NCBI RefSeq assembly: GCF_000972845.2
Contig: NC_040028.1
Span: 8,648,052 to 8,712,051 of the forward strand
Direction of reading: 5' to 3'
DNA length: 64,000 nucleotides
DNA from: Larimichthys crocea
Taxonomy: Eukaryota; Chordata; Actinopteri; Sciaenidae
Of this stretch, positions 12,201 to 27,107 are shown piece by piece (the stretch's first letter is position 1; every line of letters starts with the position of its first letter). Under the pieces are notes generated by a model. The model did no database searches. It saw only the letters and a program-made list of their open reading frames with translations, and had not been told where the DNA came from. Position numbers and translations under genes: made by a program.

Positions 12201-15125
12201 TTTCATGGTAATTTACACACTTTAAATACATTACAATATAATATATTTCTCAGCTTTTCACTGATGATCTGAATACGTCACCAAATCTATCGCTATTTGA
12301 GGGTTTTTTTTATGTCACTAAATCTGTTTGAGTTAGATTTTTGCTAAAGTTTATCGCATATATTACAAAATAAATAAATGGCCTTATTTCAGATCAATTT
12401 TAGACATCTGTTTAGTTAAATATAGCATAACTAAATATATTTACAGTTAGATAAGTCAAGTGTATCAAGTACTTTTTTTTCTTTTTTAGAAATAAAGTCA
12501 CTTAAGGGGTCTGTGAAGTTGCTAAATCTAGTGAGAAAGTCACTGAAGTGGCAACACCGGCTTCTCTTTACGACTGATATTATGTGTATAAGAATGTTTG
12601 TGATGCATCATAGAGCTTGTACCAGTACCACCTCACATTTCTTTTAATTTGAACACCTAATTAAAATTATGTAGACCTACAGAATTTCTTCCATGATGCA
12701 TAAGATGTAATAATTCAATATAATGACACTTTTTACTGTCTCAGACATTGTATCTTTTTGTCCCAGGGACAACTGGACAAAAGGATGAATCTGCTGTGGA
12801 ATTAAACTGTTGTGTGTGTACTTGTGTACGTATACATACAGTGATCTGCTCCATGAGAACAGCATTGGTGGCCTCAGTTTCATGCAGGAGGCTGTTCATA
12901 TGCTCCATACTGCGGGTGGCGGTGCTCAGCTTTTGACTTAGCTCTTCTTTGGTAGGCTCCACCGTCCACACAAATGGCTCTGAAGACCAAACCAAACACA
13001 CACACAACTTAAAGATCATGGTATGAGAAAAGCAGAAGTGTAAAGGTGGATTTGCTTCAGTTTGGGCCTCAAGCAAATGTCTTTTCTTTCTAACACACCT
13101 TGTTTGGGGTCGGGAGATGCAAGCAGATGCTCTAGAGAGGGCAGGGGTGTAAGGGCAGGAGAGGGGCTCTCAGTTTCAGTAGTCTCCATGCCCTCGCCTT
13201 CCTCCCTTGCCATAGACTGGAGGTCGCTGAGGACCATCAGTCCCAGTCCTGTCTGGTTCTGATCTGCGTTTCTTCGCTGGAAGTCTGATGCCAGGGGCTT
13301 ACGGCTGGACTGTGCCGACCCCGAACCTGAAACAGGGTAAAGGTTAGTAGAAGAGCAAATGAACAGCAGTTGAATACAAGAATATTAACAAACAACATAC
13401 AAGCCTTAACCTTGTTTTTAAGTTAAAGGACTTAATGGCATTTAGTGGTGTTTCTGATTGCAATATCCTCGCCTCACCCTCACCCTGTGTTTAACTTGTC
13501 TGTTGTGGGCTGCTGTAGAAACATGGCAGTTTAACATAGTGGACTGTAGATATAAAGTTGATTATACACCAATGAAAACATAGTTATATATATATTATAT
13601 GCAAATGTCTGTAAATAGAGTGCCATAAATCTGACACCGTTTGTTTTTAGTTTGTTTAACTGAAGTGGGTGTCTGTTGCTCCAAACTCAACTGGTCTGTT
13701 GTTATCAGTGATCATGTCTTACTATTTCTTGGTTACAATAATTATCTTTAGTTTGAAACGTGACAGACTTGAACTTGTACTATACTCACTGTAATTAAAA
13801 TCTATACAACATAATTCATTTTGAAAATACTGTAAATCAAATCAATCAATTTTATCCTCTATTGTTGTGAAACCCCCCTTTAATTTACTGCTATTAAATG
13901 AACTGTTCAATGTTTGTGTTATGTTCAATACAATGCCAGATGTTTTCTCAGTTTGAAAGGTGCAAAAACGACAAATATCTTGCAGAGAGCACCTCTGTAC
14001 TCTCCTTTATTTAATCTAACACTAAGTCATTAGACAGTGTCCTACTTGGTTGTGACATAAGGGGGCACCAGACACACCAGTTCAGTCGGCATAAACAAGG
14101 ACAAGTGTGAAGAGAAGGGCGAGGATGGAGCATAAGGCGCTTGAGAGAGTGTGTGGGAGGACAAAAGAGAAGATTGAGATTAATGATTAAAGTGAACCAA
14201 AACCAGTCCACTCACCTTCCCACCTCTAGTCTGGTACCTTCTCTTAGTGTGCAGCTGAGTGAAATGAGGTCATGCTACATGCATGTTTCCTTCTTTTAAT
14301 GTGTCTAAATGCTTTATAGTTTGATTTGCTTTTGCAGTCCGATCAGCGTTCAGAGTAACAAACAATTGGACTTACAATTCAAGGCAAGTAAAAACCTGGA
14401 TGGAAAAGTAAACAGCTAAATGTGCCAGACCTTTCACCATGTGTTACTTCTTGTCCTACTCTTGACAACACACTCCTTATTATAGAGAGCTTTGGCATGT
14501 GTGCAGATCCAACCAATCAAATCTGTTACAGGCTCAACACTCAGAGGCACATTTAAGATAAATCAGAGAACAGGTCAATTCATAGACATCGGACAATATA
14601 TGAAGCATAGATAAATACTGAGCAGTCGCTGCAGAGCCACAACTGCAGTTAACAACAGAGAAAGCTGCTGCCTTTTTGTAAAATAACTAATATTTGTAGT
14701 TTGTGTTTATGTATTCTACAATTACTTAGATTTGTGTAAATGGGCCAAGACATGTCAATGAACATAGATCAATTTTACTGTTTGTTCCACCTGATTTATA
14801 AAAAAAACTATATATGGCCAGTAAGAACTGTCCAGGGGCCAGCAGTTTTATGACCCACCTGCCCAAAAGAGCCAGTAAAACACACTGATGTTGAACCCAT
14901 CTGCATTTTAACTGCCATTAAATCAAAATGTAGTGGCGAAAATGCTTAAATATGACTTGCAGTAATATTGGCCCTTCATATCTGGCGACTCCTGGCGTGT
15001 ATGTGTGAGTTGCTAATGATGAGTCTCTCCAGATGTCACAGTGAGCTGTTTGCCCCACTGAGAGGCGGGAACAGAGCTGAGGAGCCTCGCCAACACCTGG
15101 CCATAATGAAGTGAGAGAGAAGAAA

Positions 15126-15161
<36 letters not shown>

Positions 15162-17996
15162 TCCTTTCCTAGTCATTACTACTGTATGTGTGCATTTGCA
15201 GTTTGACTCCAGAGGGCAGCTGTGTGGGAGGTGATGAATGAGCTTCCAGTGCTGCTCTACTGACATGCACACACCATCTCTTGCTTCACTCCTCTCACAG
15301 AAAAACAGAGCAAACAAGGTAGAAATCTTCCACACTTGATGCTTACCACTTGATGCTTTGATGGATCTCTTTATACGATACCATTCATCCATCTCTTGTG
15401 TTTACTGTCTATTTGAGCAGTTTTAAGTTTGTAAATTTAAGTTTGTGCTTACTGTTCTGGCTCTGCAGAGCAAAGAGTTGCTCCTCCACACGTGTCAGCT
15501 GGCCCTGCAGGGTCTCCACAGTGGCCCGGTGGTCGTCCTGCAGCTTCCTTAGTTGCTCCCTGTAGGTCTGGCGGTGGGTCTCAACCTGGGAGGACAGATC
15601 AGCCTGAGCCTGGGACAGATCTGATCGCAGAGTCACGTTCTCCGACTGCACTGACAACAGCCTGGAGGTGGAGACAGAGTGAGTCGAAACCAAAGGAAGA
15701 ATTAACAGAGACTGCTCATTTAGTAGATAATTTGTAGGGATGGTTCATGGAAAATGGCTATAACAGAGGGAGTGTAAGAGAGCATACATCAATGTTATAG
15801 TACGGTAAATTCTAGATAAGACGGTGTCAAGCCAGCTCACCTCTCACGGAGCTCAGCCTCCTTGCTAATGGTTTCCTGGAGGATTTTGTTGTGTCTCTCC
15901 AGCAGAGTGTCGTGTTCAGTCTGGAGCTGCTGCAGCTCTGCTGTGCTGCTCTGGAGACTCTGGTGGCTCTCTGCCAGCCTGGACCTCAACTTTTCTACCT
16001 GAGAGGACAACTGCTCCCTGCCAGACACACCACATATTCATTACAGTCACATATCACTCTCACAGTGGTCAGTGTGACACATTGCTGCTAATTTGCGTTC
16101 AGTTTAGTATGGTTCACTGAGTACCTGTGGTTTTGCCCACCATCTGTGTATATATGTGCGACATATAAGCTGTGTTATCAATGGCTTTTTCCTTTGTTTT
16201 TTTGTATAGTTTTAAAATATTTCTTATCATGTCTGTACATCAGTAGCTAAGTCAACCTGCAAGAGGGGAAACCGGATTAGCAGTAAGCTCACAGTATGTA
16301 TGCATCTGTAGTTATTTTATAACGTTCACCTAAAGCAGTGTACAAGAGAATAAATCTGATAGACTAGATAAATAGTTGCTGAAGTCATCTGCTGCACTGG
16401 CTGCAGTGGTCTGTGTTACTGTGGGGCAAGACGGGTCTGTCTGTCTGGCTACCTTCGTCAGCACACACGGAGCTTCTCAACTCTACGCACTTGATATCTC
16501 ACCTTAAATATCCTCAGAAGTCAGTTTAGTTACAGGGGTAGCATACCAAAATGGTAAAAAAAAACACCACTAGTCTTTTTTATACACCATCTCCTCAGCA
16601 GCAACAGGACAATGACTGTTATAATTCCTCCACTGCTGACATGACATGGATGTGAACACCCTCAAATTAAACATGTGATTCAGCATGTTTGTCTTACAGG
16701 TGTTATCCTTACCTCTCTAATTTGCCGGAGTCTCCGTCACTCTGGGTGGTGGTTTTGCTCTTCTGCTGTTTGAGCACGTTGTGGACTCGCACCTTGTAAC
16801 TCTCAAACTCGCCAGTTGTTGCCATAAGCTCAGCCTGGAATCAGCACAAAGATTAAGCAGAGATACACGGTGAGTACCACAGCACACACTTTAGATTCGA
16901 TTTTATGAACTCCTCTTGCTCACTCCAAAACGAAGAAATAAAACTGCAGCACAGTTTGACAGATAAGTTCCATCTAGTTTAGATGGACAGGGTCTCAAAG
17001 AACAAAGAACTTACATATTTACAAAACCATGTCAACCGACAAAACAAATTTTGATAATCGACTCTTCAACTCATTCATCATTCAAGTGTAAAATATGGTT
17101 TCAGCTTCTCAAACAGAAGAATTTTAGAACACTGTGAATGAAATGTCTTCAGTCAAAGCACAAAGCAAGTTGTCACCTAGGGCACTGGAAGCAAGCACTT
17201 TTTCATATTTCGTGACACTGTAAAGATTAAATGATTAATCAAATATAACTGAGTTTTAATTATAAATTTTTGAGTGTGCGTGTCTGTACCTGAGCGGTGT
17301 CTTTCTCCTGCTGCAGGCTGTTGATGCGTTGCTGCAGGGAGCTGCTGGTTCTTTGCTGCTGTTCCAACGCAGACCTCAGCTGCTCCTGCAGACGATGTCG
17401 CTCGGCCGTCAGCTCGCACACCTCGATCTTAACGTACAAACACACAAAGATACGTGACTTGTTTATGACTGAAATGTTGATTCATAAAACTATATATTTC
17501 ATCTGAAGGGATCGCAGAGAGAAGTTTTTCTTGGAAGCACCGGCTGTGTTACCTTGGAGCCTTCTAGCTGCTGTTGGTTGCCCTCCAGCTCTCCTTTCAG
17601 AGAGGCCTGCAGCATCATGAGGGAACTTTCCTGCACACACACACACAGTGAAAATCTAAACGTGTACGCATATATACTTAAACACAGCAACGCACACAAA
17701 TGATTAACTATTCCCTACATCTTCAAGGGCTCCTCCAAAATCATGCCCACACATGGTTGTATAACACTATTTACATTCATCAGGCAGTAATGTTACACAC
17801 AGTAATAGGAAATCTGCTGGGACACACATGCAGACACACAAGCACACACAGACACACAGAACCAGACCTGTTTCTTGGCATCGGCCAAGTCCTTTTTGGT
17901 CTTCACCAGCAGCTGTTTCATCTTGGAGGTCTTCTCCTCCCCCTGGTCCAGCTGGGACTTCAAAGCCTCTGGAGACGCAAATACACAGACACATGG

Positions 17997-18033
<37 letters not shown>

Positions 18034-19174
18034 AAAACGTGTTTAGGTTTAAATCCGTTTCTGTATTTTGCTGTCATTACAAAGACAGTAAATCATTGTG
18101 ACTTTGCTGGAGTAAGAAACGTTTACTATCACTGAATGAGGACTGGAGTTCTTAAAACTGTGCACCAACACTGGCCCTGCATTATATATATTACTTTGTC
18201 AGTATATATACACAAGGATGATGTGCACTGTACTCATATGTACCGATTTCCTGTTTGAGTGTGTCCTCGCTCTGGGTGAGTGTTTTTATCTGGCTCTTTA
18301 ACTCCTCAGCGCACTCGTCTTTATCTTGTAGTTTGGCATTGAGTTCTTTCACCAGGCGTTCGTAGTCGGCCATCTCCATGTCCAGCAGAGAGCTCTGCTG
18401 CGCCTCCTACAGGCAGAGACAATACACTGCATCATTACAGGGGCAAAGCTAAAACCTCAACATCTGTGTCAGCTCATTTATGTCAAACCTTTAGGACAAA
18501 AATAAAATTAAAATTAAAGCTTGTTTTCAACAGCTTACTTGGTCTTGACAAGACCTGTCTATAAGTGACAAGTCTGCATACAATGTTGTTAAAATGTTTA
18601 AAAAATACATTTATAAAACCAATTCAAGTTTAAAATTAGCTGTTCTACTAAACAATTATAATTGTGACATATTTCTCAAGAGATATATTCACGAGGCTTA
18701 ACAGGACTGTGGTGGCTCTCATATCAATTTATGATGCGTTAACATCTTGAAACACACAATTAAATATTTACCTCTCTTAATTCAATATATTTTTAAATAT
18801 ATAATATATATTAAATATTCTTAAATGTTCCTCAGTATACAAATATATTTTTGGGGTTGTTGTTGTTGGGATGATGCTGGGATGAACAGCACCCAATGCA
18901 CCATCATCTCTTTTTTTATACTCAAAAATCACAACATTAACCTCACCAATACTAACAATGTGGACACATGACAGAGTCAGACCTCCTGGCAGCTTTCACG
19001 TACACTGCTGTACGATGTAGGTATCCACTAATGGAAAACAAACAGCAGCTCCTGCGCTGTGGGCAAGAATTGCTCTCTTTCTCTGTGAGAGGTGCTGCTG
19101 TAGCTGCAGGCCGGCCATCACCACTCCAGTCACTTGACGGGACAGGCCCTCAAGAGACACTAGTGTCTGAGAAG

Positions 19175-19210
<36 letters not shown>

Positions 19211-22200
19211 CTTGCGTAGTTGCTCCAGCTCCTGGGCAGTCTGCTGAGACTGCTCCTGCTGCTTGCGGAGCTGAGCTGTCAGCTCTTCTACGTCCTTCAT
19301 GGCAGATGACAAGTCCTGGAAAACAAACGCACACAAAGAGGTTTTTAGTACGCAGGTACTCTGTATGTATGTGTTTTATATTTCATAGAATTTTGTTAAC
19401 CTTTAAATCTGAAGAGTGGTTTAGTCAGATAAGAGGCAGCGCAGTACGATGTGACCATAAAAAGAAGCATGTTGGGCATCTCTGTAGCACCACAATGCTT
19501 CTTCATGTTGTGACACATTTCACCTTTACCAATAAATAGCTGCACCTGTGACTTGAATATTGCACTCGGCCATATTGCAACTGTTTAGCCCGAATTTAAG
19601 GATACTCAAAGTAACACATTATAATATTAGATCAGCTAAAATACAGAACAGGAAGCAGAGGCTAGCATGACCTCTCTCCTTTTGTATCCATCTTTATTTC
19701 TACCTTGATCTTCTGCTCTTTCATAGCCCTCTCAGCCAGCAGGTCTTTATCCAGACTTGCTGACTGTCTCTGCAGCTCCTGGTTTTGGACTTCCAGCTGC
19801 CTCACTGTGTTTCTTGTGGTCTCTATACCAGCCAGTAGGTCCTCCTTCTCACTGCTCATTGTCTCCACCTGTAAAAGCATTAAAAAAATCCATGTTAACA
19901 ATCCCCCTTCAGGTTACAGGGGGCAGCTTCTCAGTAACGAGGTGTTTACTAATACAAAGAAAGTGATTTTCCATTCAGATCATCATATCATTAAGTGATC
20001 GAGTTAAAAATAAAAATCTCTGCCTTTCCTCTGCTTTAGGAGACGGGTCTCATGAGCATGTTCAACTAAAGACTCTAAAAGTAAGCTACATCATGTTTCA
20101 GAGAAGTTGGTTAATGATGAGCTGCAATGCTTTTTGTACTTAGCTGTGATTTCATTCACAAAATCAGTCAGTTTTGCTGTTTTAAAAAGAGGTATTACTG
20201 GTGGAGTACACTATGATAAAATCCTGCTGAAAAGGAGACTTCACACTGCGAGAATGGTGTTTTATTCATATCAGATTCAAGGTTTTCATCTGAAAATGCA
20301 TATGTAGGCAAATGCGTCAAACCAGCATGAACACATGCGACACATTTGAAAGTCATTCAAGCAAGACTGACAGCGGCAGGCTCTCAGGGCTTTCTCTGCA
20401 AGGAACACTGAACCACCACCACCAGCAGCAGCAGCAGCAGAAACAGCAGCAGCTACCTCCCGTCATCTGTCAGCCAAACACTGAAACTCTGATTGGTAAA
20501 CAGAGATGTCCAGACGTACTCCGAGATCCCTGACTAGCTTTCAGTCTGCCTGCCCCCCCTTGAGACCCATAAGCACACACAAGAATAAACCTGTGTCTCA
20601 GAAAATATTGTTGCACCAGCACGCAACAGATGGAGGCTATACTCCGCTCCATTTACCTGCCTGTTGTTCTCTCATTGGGAAAAAAAACAGTTATGAGCTT
20701 GGGGAGAGGAGTATATATAAACAAAATTTCTCCCCGGCTCACCCAGTCACATCTGATGGGCTATTTGTGAGTGCCGGGCTGTCAAGCATAGCTGGGTAAA
20801 GTATCGCAGGCTAAAATGATTCACTGTATATCAGACAGAAACTGAGTTATGCGAGAAGTATTGGAAAGATGTATTGCCGGACAAAGTGGCACTCCTTAGA
20901 TTTACCGGAGGGTGAGAACGGTCTGTGTGTTTTGTTAGTGGTAATGCGTGGGTGTGGGTGATTGAGTGTGTAACTGTGTTACCTGTGTGACAGCACTGCT
21001 GAGTCGTTTGGTCAGCTCAGCAATCTGTCTCTCTGCCGCCTCCACCTTCTCTCTCTCCTTATCCAGTTGCTCCGTCTGCCTGTCGTAATCTATCTGCAAG
21101 TGCTACGCGAACAAACACACGCATTCATTCATTACTGGAAGCCCGTTCAACAGCTCAGCGAAGGTAAACATTATGCATCTCAAATATCAGCTGCATTTAC
21201 ATTTGAGTATGGGACAAAACTCTCATTAGGCACAACAGAGCGGTTTCTTCTCTAACGGGGACACGGTCGTAAAGCAGAGTGCAGTCTGGGGGCTGTTTGT
21301 GGAGACCTCTGGGAGTGACATCAGGCTGCTTCAAAGTGAGCATGCTTTCTCTTGCCAATTAGCAACATATTAGGAATAAGAGTTGCAAAATTCTGGGAAT
21401 TTTCCAAGTTGAAAACTTTTCATGGGAATTAATGGGAATTTATGGGGATAAACCAGGAATTTAGGTCGGCCCTTAACAGGGAACTTAAATATAGTTGGGG
21501 GCAATATATTTTAGCATATTGACTTAAACAACCAGATTTCATGCAAACACACTTAATTATCTGCTATTCCTCAATCACATGCACATAGCACACTGCTTAC
21601 AACAGGTCTATTGAGGCCACGCCCCCTACATGCACAGGTGATTTCTGTACCTGGACCACACTTTAGAGCCCAGAGCACAACACTATTGAAGCCACACGTT
21701 TGAGCCTGTGGACTGCATAAAGTGAAATACGTTTTGATGATATTATGGGGTATTTAAATATAAATATATTTGATGTATGGTATTAATGTTTAACTTTCAA
21801 ATATCACATGAGATGTTTTCATACAGTAGATAGCTAGCTGATATGTTAGATGCTGAATAAGCTATAGCTAACATCATTTCAATGAGGCTGTCTTATTATG
21901 ATCTCATCATGATGCGAGTTTATGCACAATTACTAAATCACCCACAATATTCAGTTAATTCCTATAAATTTCCATATTTCAAATGGAAGGTTTCTGATTT
22001 TAAATATTTCCCCAAATTCCCCAGCTTAATGTCCCATGGAAGGTTTCTGAAAATTTACCAGAATTTTTTCACCCCTTTTCAACCCTTGGGAATGCATACA
22101 ATTAATCAAATGTGTAATGGTCAAAACGTCACTACGTATGAACGATGTTCAGTTTTGTCGTTTTCAATCATGAAAGCACAGTGTAAACGACGCCTTGTAA

Positions 22201-25200
22201 CATTTGTGGCTGCCACAGAAGAAAAACAATCTAAATTTCCACAGTTTAATATGAATAAATCAAATAATACTGTCTGGACTGAAACTGAGTGCGTTAAAGC
22301 AAGTATTCAGTACACTCAGAATAAACAAGTACTTGACATAAATATTAATTAGATGTATTACAGAACTTAAACTGGATATTCTGGTAGTTTCGTTTTGTCT
22401 CGTACCTTGTAGCCTTCAGCCCCATGGATGATGTCTTTCATAGAGCTGTTCACTTTCACCCTCTCTGCTTTCAGTGATTCTACTTCCACCTTGAGGGTTG
22501 CAACCTGGAATAAAATCAAACAAATTATAGATTAATCTGTGTCCCATTACTAATCTCATGTGCACTCATGAGAACATTTATCCTTAGAATATTATTTGAT
22601 ATTAGAATTTGTTTCACAATTTCTACCGGTTTTATAGTTTATTTGCCTGAACTACTATAACATATAAATTGTGTATTTACTTCATCGTGTTCATGTTGTT
22701 AAATAAAGGATATCAAACTAACATTTAGAGTTCAGTCTACCTCTTTTTTACTGATGTCCAGCTCTTTCTTTGCTTTGATGGCCACCGCCTTGATTTTGTT
22801 CATCTTCTCATCTTTGTCTTTATGTTCATTCTCCAGCCGAGCTGAGGGGAGCAGCAGTCACAACATCTGAATTTATAATCTACAATTTATCACCTGCTCC
22901 AAACAGCAGCAGTAAACTAAATGGGTTTTTGAAGGACTGTATATTTAATAAAATAACGTGCAGTTTGAAATTGATCTCACTCATTAACATGGATGAATGT
23001 CACCTCCATACCTATTTTCTTTGTGATCTCACTGGCTGCATTTTCTTCAGAGGAGGCTGACTGAGCAGCAGACTCCTGAGAGAGTGACAGAGGAAAAAGC
23101 AGAAAACAAAAGACAAAACACACACACACACAATCAATCACCGCTGTTTTTAAAAGGGAACACTTATTTTTTGTTTTGAAGCTTCCAACATCTAATATAT
23201 TTGCTAATACTTTCATAATTTCCAGGAAAAAATTCTCTAAAAACATAAAGCCTCCTTAAAATGACAGAAAACAAAAACTGCATATACTTAAGGAGGTGCT
23301 AGTCTGATCAGGCTATTAAAGCAAAAATATGGTTAATCACAATTAATTATTTAGAATATTAAGCAGTGATTTTATCATGAGGACAACCTCTGTCAAATTC
23401 ACACTAACATTAACAAGAAAAACCTGACACATCAGGAGCTCCACTCACCTGAAGAGCAACAATCTCGCTCCTCAGCTGAGATATGAGGGATTCCTTCTCC
23501 GTCAGCTGGTCTTTGAGCTCTCTCCTCTCTTTCTCCATATTCTCCATGTCTCTCTCCACCTCCTCTTTCTCCTTGTCCTCTGCCTCTTGAGTCATCAGAG
23601 AAATGTGAGCCTGCAGTTTCTTGTTTTCCTCATTAACCTTCTCATTGACTGACTTCATATCCTCCAGGTCTTTCTGTAGCCCTTCGGTATCCTTCACCAC
23701 CTCCTCCAGGTTGTTCCTCAACATGTTCCTCTCCTGTTCCAGGTCTGTGATGCGAGCCTGGAGCTCCCTCTGCACCTCCTCTATTGTTAATACCCCTTGA
23801 GCCTCCTCAAGACTACTCCTCAACAGGCTCCTCTCCTTTTCCAGCTCATCTACGCGCGCTCTGAGCTCTTCAACTTCTTCGGAGGAGTTTCTGTGTACTT
23901 CAGACTGATTTTCCTCCAGAGCTCTGATGGTGACCCGGGCCTGCTCTGCCTCCTCTGCTAATGAATTCAACTTTGCCTCCAGGTGGTTCTTCTCAGACAT
24001 CTCCTGCTCTAATTGAGCCTCCAGGGCTGCCAGCTTTAAGCCCAAAAGCTCCCTTGTTTCCTGGGATTCAGAAAGCCCAGAGGATGCTTCTTCCAATTTC
24101 TGATGAAGGTCCGTCTTCTCGGTGGAGAGGTCTTTGATAGTCTGCTCTAAGGCAGAAACTGCCTCCTGCCTTCTGTCCACCTCCTCTTTGAGGCGCTCCT
24201 CTATGTTTTCTCTCTCCTCTATTAGATGCTGCACCTCATCCTCCTTCTCCTTTTTCAGGCTTATCAACTCCTTCTCTTTCTCCTCTCTGTGCAATAGTGC
24301 CTCTTTCTCTTTCTCCTCCAGCAGCCTCTCAGTCTCTTTCGCTCCCTCGTTCAACTTTTGCATTTCCACTTCTCTGTGCTGAAGCTGGGTGAGTGCTTTA
24401 TCTCGCTCTTCAGTCAGTGTGTTCACCAGCTCTGTCAGGTCTTGCATCTCATTTTCCTTCATCTGCAGTTGGGAGAGGATCTCCTCGTTCTGGCTGGTCA
24501 GTTCCTTCACAGATTGCTTCAGCTCACAGGCTAAAGTCGTTTGTTCCTCTACAGAGGACTGGAGTTTCTGGTCCTCACCTGCGGAAGCTTCAAGTTTCAG
24601 TTCCAAGTCTTGTACGTTCTTCATCAGATTGTTTTTGTCTTCTGTAACCTCTCTAACTCTCTCCAACAGTTCATCCCTCTCCTGGATAAGTTGTTCTAAC
24701 TTGTCTTGGAGTTCCTGTACAGTATTAGCCCCTTGTTCCTTCATGGCTTTGTACTGAAGAACAAAATCTTTCGTCTTCTCACCCAGTTCTGTCTCCACAC
24801 TTTGCAGGATGTCTCTCATGTGTTGACACTCAGCCAGGGCAGTGTCTCTTTCTCTGGTCAAGACTCCACACTGGGCTCTCAGCTCCTCTAGATTCAAGTG
24901 GTTTGGGTCCTCAGGACTGATTGCTGACTCTTTGGATTTCCCTGCATCTTTGTGTGCTTCACTCATTTGCTGGGACTCTCCTTGGACTTCTTGCTGGTCA
25001 GGGTCCAGGGTTATGGCTTGGTCATTGGGAGCACTTTCCCGGTTCATCTGCAGTTCATCAATTTTAAACTCCAGCTCTTCTCTTTCCATCTGGAACTCTT
25101 CCTTGGTCTTCTCCAGCTCTGCTTCGAGTTCACCATTCACATTCCTGAGCAGGGTGAGCTCATCCTGTAACATGGTGCTCTGTGCTTGAAGTTCTTCCAT

Positions 25201-27075
25201 GGCTGCTTTCAGTCTTCCAATCTCTGTCTCCTCTCCATCACCTTGGCTGGACTCACCCTGACTGCAGCCAGACAGCTCCAGCATTTTGGCGATGCCCGAC
25301 CCACGGGCAGGTTCCTCGTCTTCCTCTTGCACATCCTGCAGGTAGCTGTCTGTAAAAATAAATCAATGTTTGCTGGAAGTTATTTTCTTTCAATGATGTA
25401 ACAAATGCACAAACGTATATAATATGTACGATGATACAATTATAATAAGAAGCCTCGTCTTTACAAGTCTCTACAGTATAACTACTTGGATAGGGGACAT
25501 CACAAATAGGAAACACTGAGCAGCCAAATCCAGCTCTTGTTACCTTTGAGAGCGAGCTGCTCGGTCAGCTCCTCGTGGAGCAACAGGAGACGCTCCCTCT
25601 CGATTTCACAGTCCTCCTCCAGAGCCCTCATTTCCTCCTCATGCTGCAGACTCTTTTGAGCCAGCTCCTCCTTCAGGTTCTCCACCTCCTGCTGAGCTTC
25701 TGTCAACATCCTTTGGTGGCTTTCCTGCAGCTCAATAATCTCCTGCGATTTCCCCTCTTTGATCGCTTCCAGTTCGACTCTAACTGTTTCCAGCTGAGCT
25801 TCTAAGCGACGGCGCACTTCATCACTGGCATTTTCAGCCAGGCGCTCCCTTTCTCTTTCACTTTGCTTCTCGCGGTCACTTTCTTCTCGGTCTTTCAGTA
25901 GTTTCTGGAAATAAGCCACTTCTTCTTGGTGTTTGTTGTTGGATTGCTCAATGCTGCTCTCTAAGGTCTTGATCTTCCTTTGGTGATCTTCTATTACACG
26001 GTCGAGGTCTCCTCGCAGCACCGCTAGTTCATCCTGCACAAAATAATAGTTATGTAGGCATGTTTGTTTGGTTTTATTCTAAACATACATGCATCAATGA
26101 ATGGACAATTTACAGAAATACACCTAAAATATTGCAGTAAAAGTGGCAAATTAACCAGTGTTACACATCACACAGTATTCGTGTTGTATTTCACCTTGGC
26201 TTGCTGCTTAGTCTTCACTAGATCTTTACGAGATAGTGCAAGACTTTGCTGCGTTTCTGCCTTCTCCAGTAGTAAGGAATCCATCCTTTCAGTTAGTTCC
26301 TATTACACACAAACACCCATCCATATATTCAGTATGAAAAAGGGAGGTTCAGCATGTTAACAGAGGAATATTTACAGCAGAGACATGATGAGGTGCTGCC
26401 CTGCAAACAAACCTGTATCAGAGCGGAGTCATCTGAAGTGCTTTGATTGTTTTTGGATTGCTGTTTGAGGGACTCAACTTCTTTTTCCAAATCTGAAAAA
26501 GGGGAAACAATGACACACTAATGCCAAAGTTTAACACAAACACAAGCTTTTCTTTTTATAGGATTTCAAGCTACCTGAACATCTGCTCTTCATCTTCTGC
26601 ATGCCAGCAATCTGCTTCTTGGCAAACTTGATGAGGTCGTCTTTGGACAGCGTGTCCAGCTGAGAATAAAATAAAAATAAATAAATAAAAGAGAGGTACA
26701 TGAATTTGTACCCATATCATGCATCCATCTGTAACTGCTTATCCTCATCAGGGTTACGGCAGGGCTGGAGCCTACTTTGGGTAAGAGGCAGCTCATCACA
26801 GGGCACATAGAGAGAAACAACCATTCACACTCACATTCACACCAAGGGGCAATTTAGAGTCACTGATTAACTTGTCAAGTGCATGTCGTTAGACTGTGGG
26901 AGGAAGCCAGAGCATGATCATGTTCATACAAAATTAGACACATATTACAGATTTTGATGCCTGTGAGGTGTGCGTTACCTTTGACTTGGCTGCACCTGCT
27001 GGTGACTGAGCCACAGACTCTGCTCCGGTACCACCGGGGTCCTGTTTCAGTGCAAGGACAAAGAAGAATTGACTC

Positions 27076-27107
<32 letters not shown>

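Noticed and set aside
20312..20533. Gln/His-rich frame
   Set aside because: It is a CCA/CAG tract within gcc2 intron 11, with no homology or splice support.
21882..22352. 156-codon frame at the right end of the intronic MITE
   Set aside because: It crosses from the transposon end into intron sequence and has no domain; likely chance in AT-rich DNA.
24122..25189. Long Ser/Cys-rich open frames on the plus strand
   Set aside because: They lie wholly opposite the giant gcc2 coiled-coil exon; their composition is the mirror of Glu/Lys-rich heptads.
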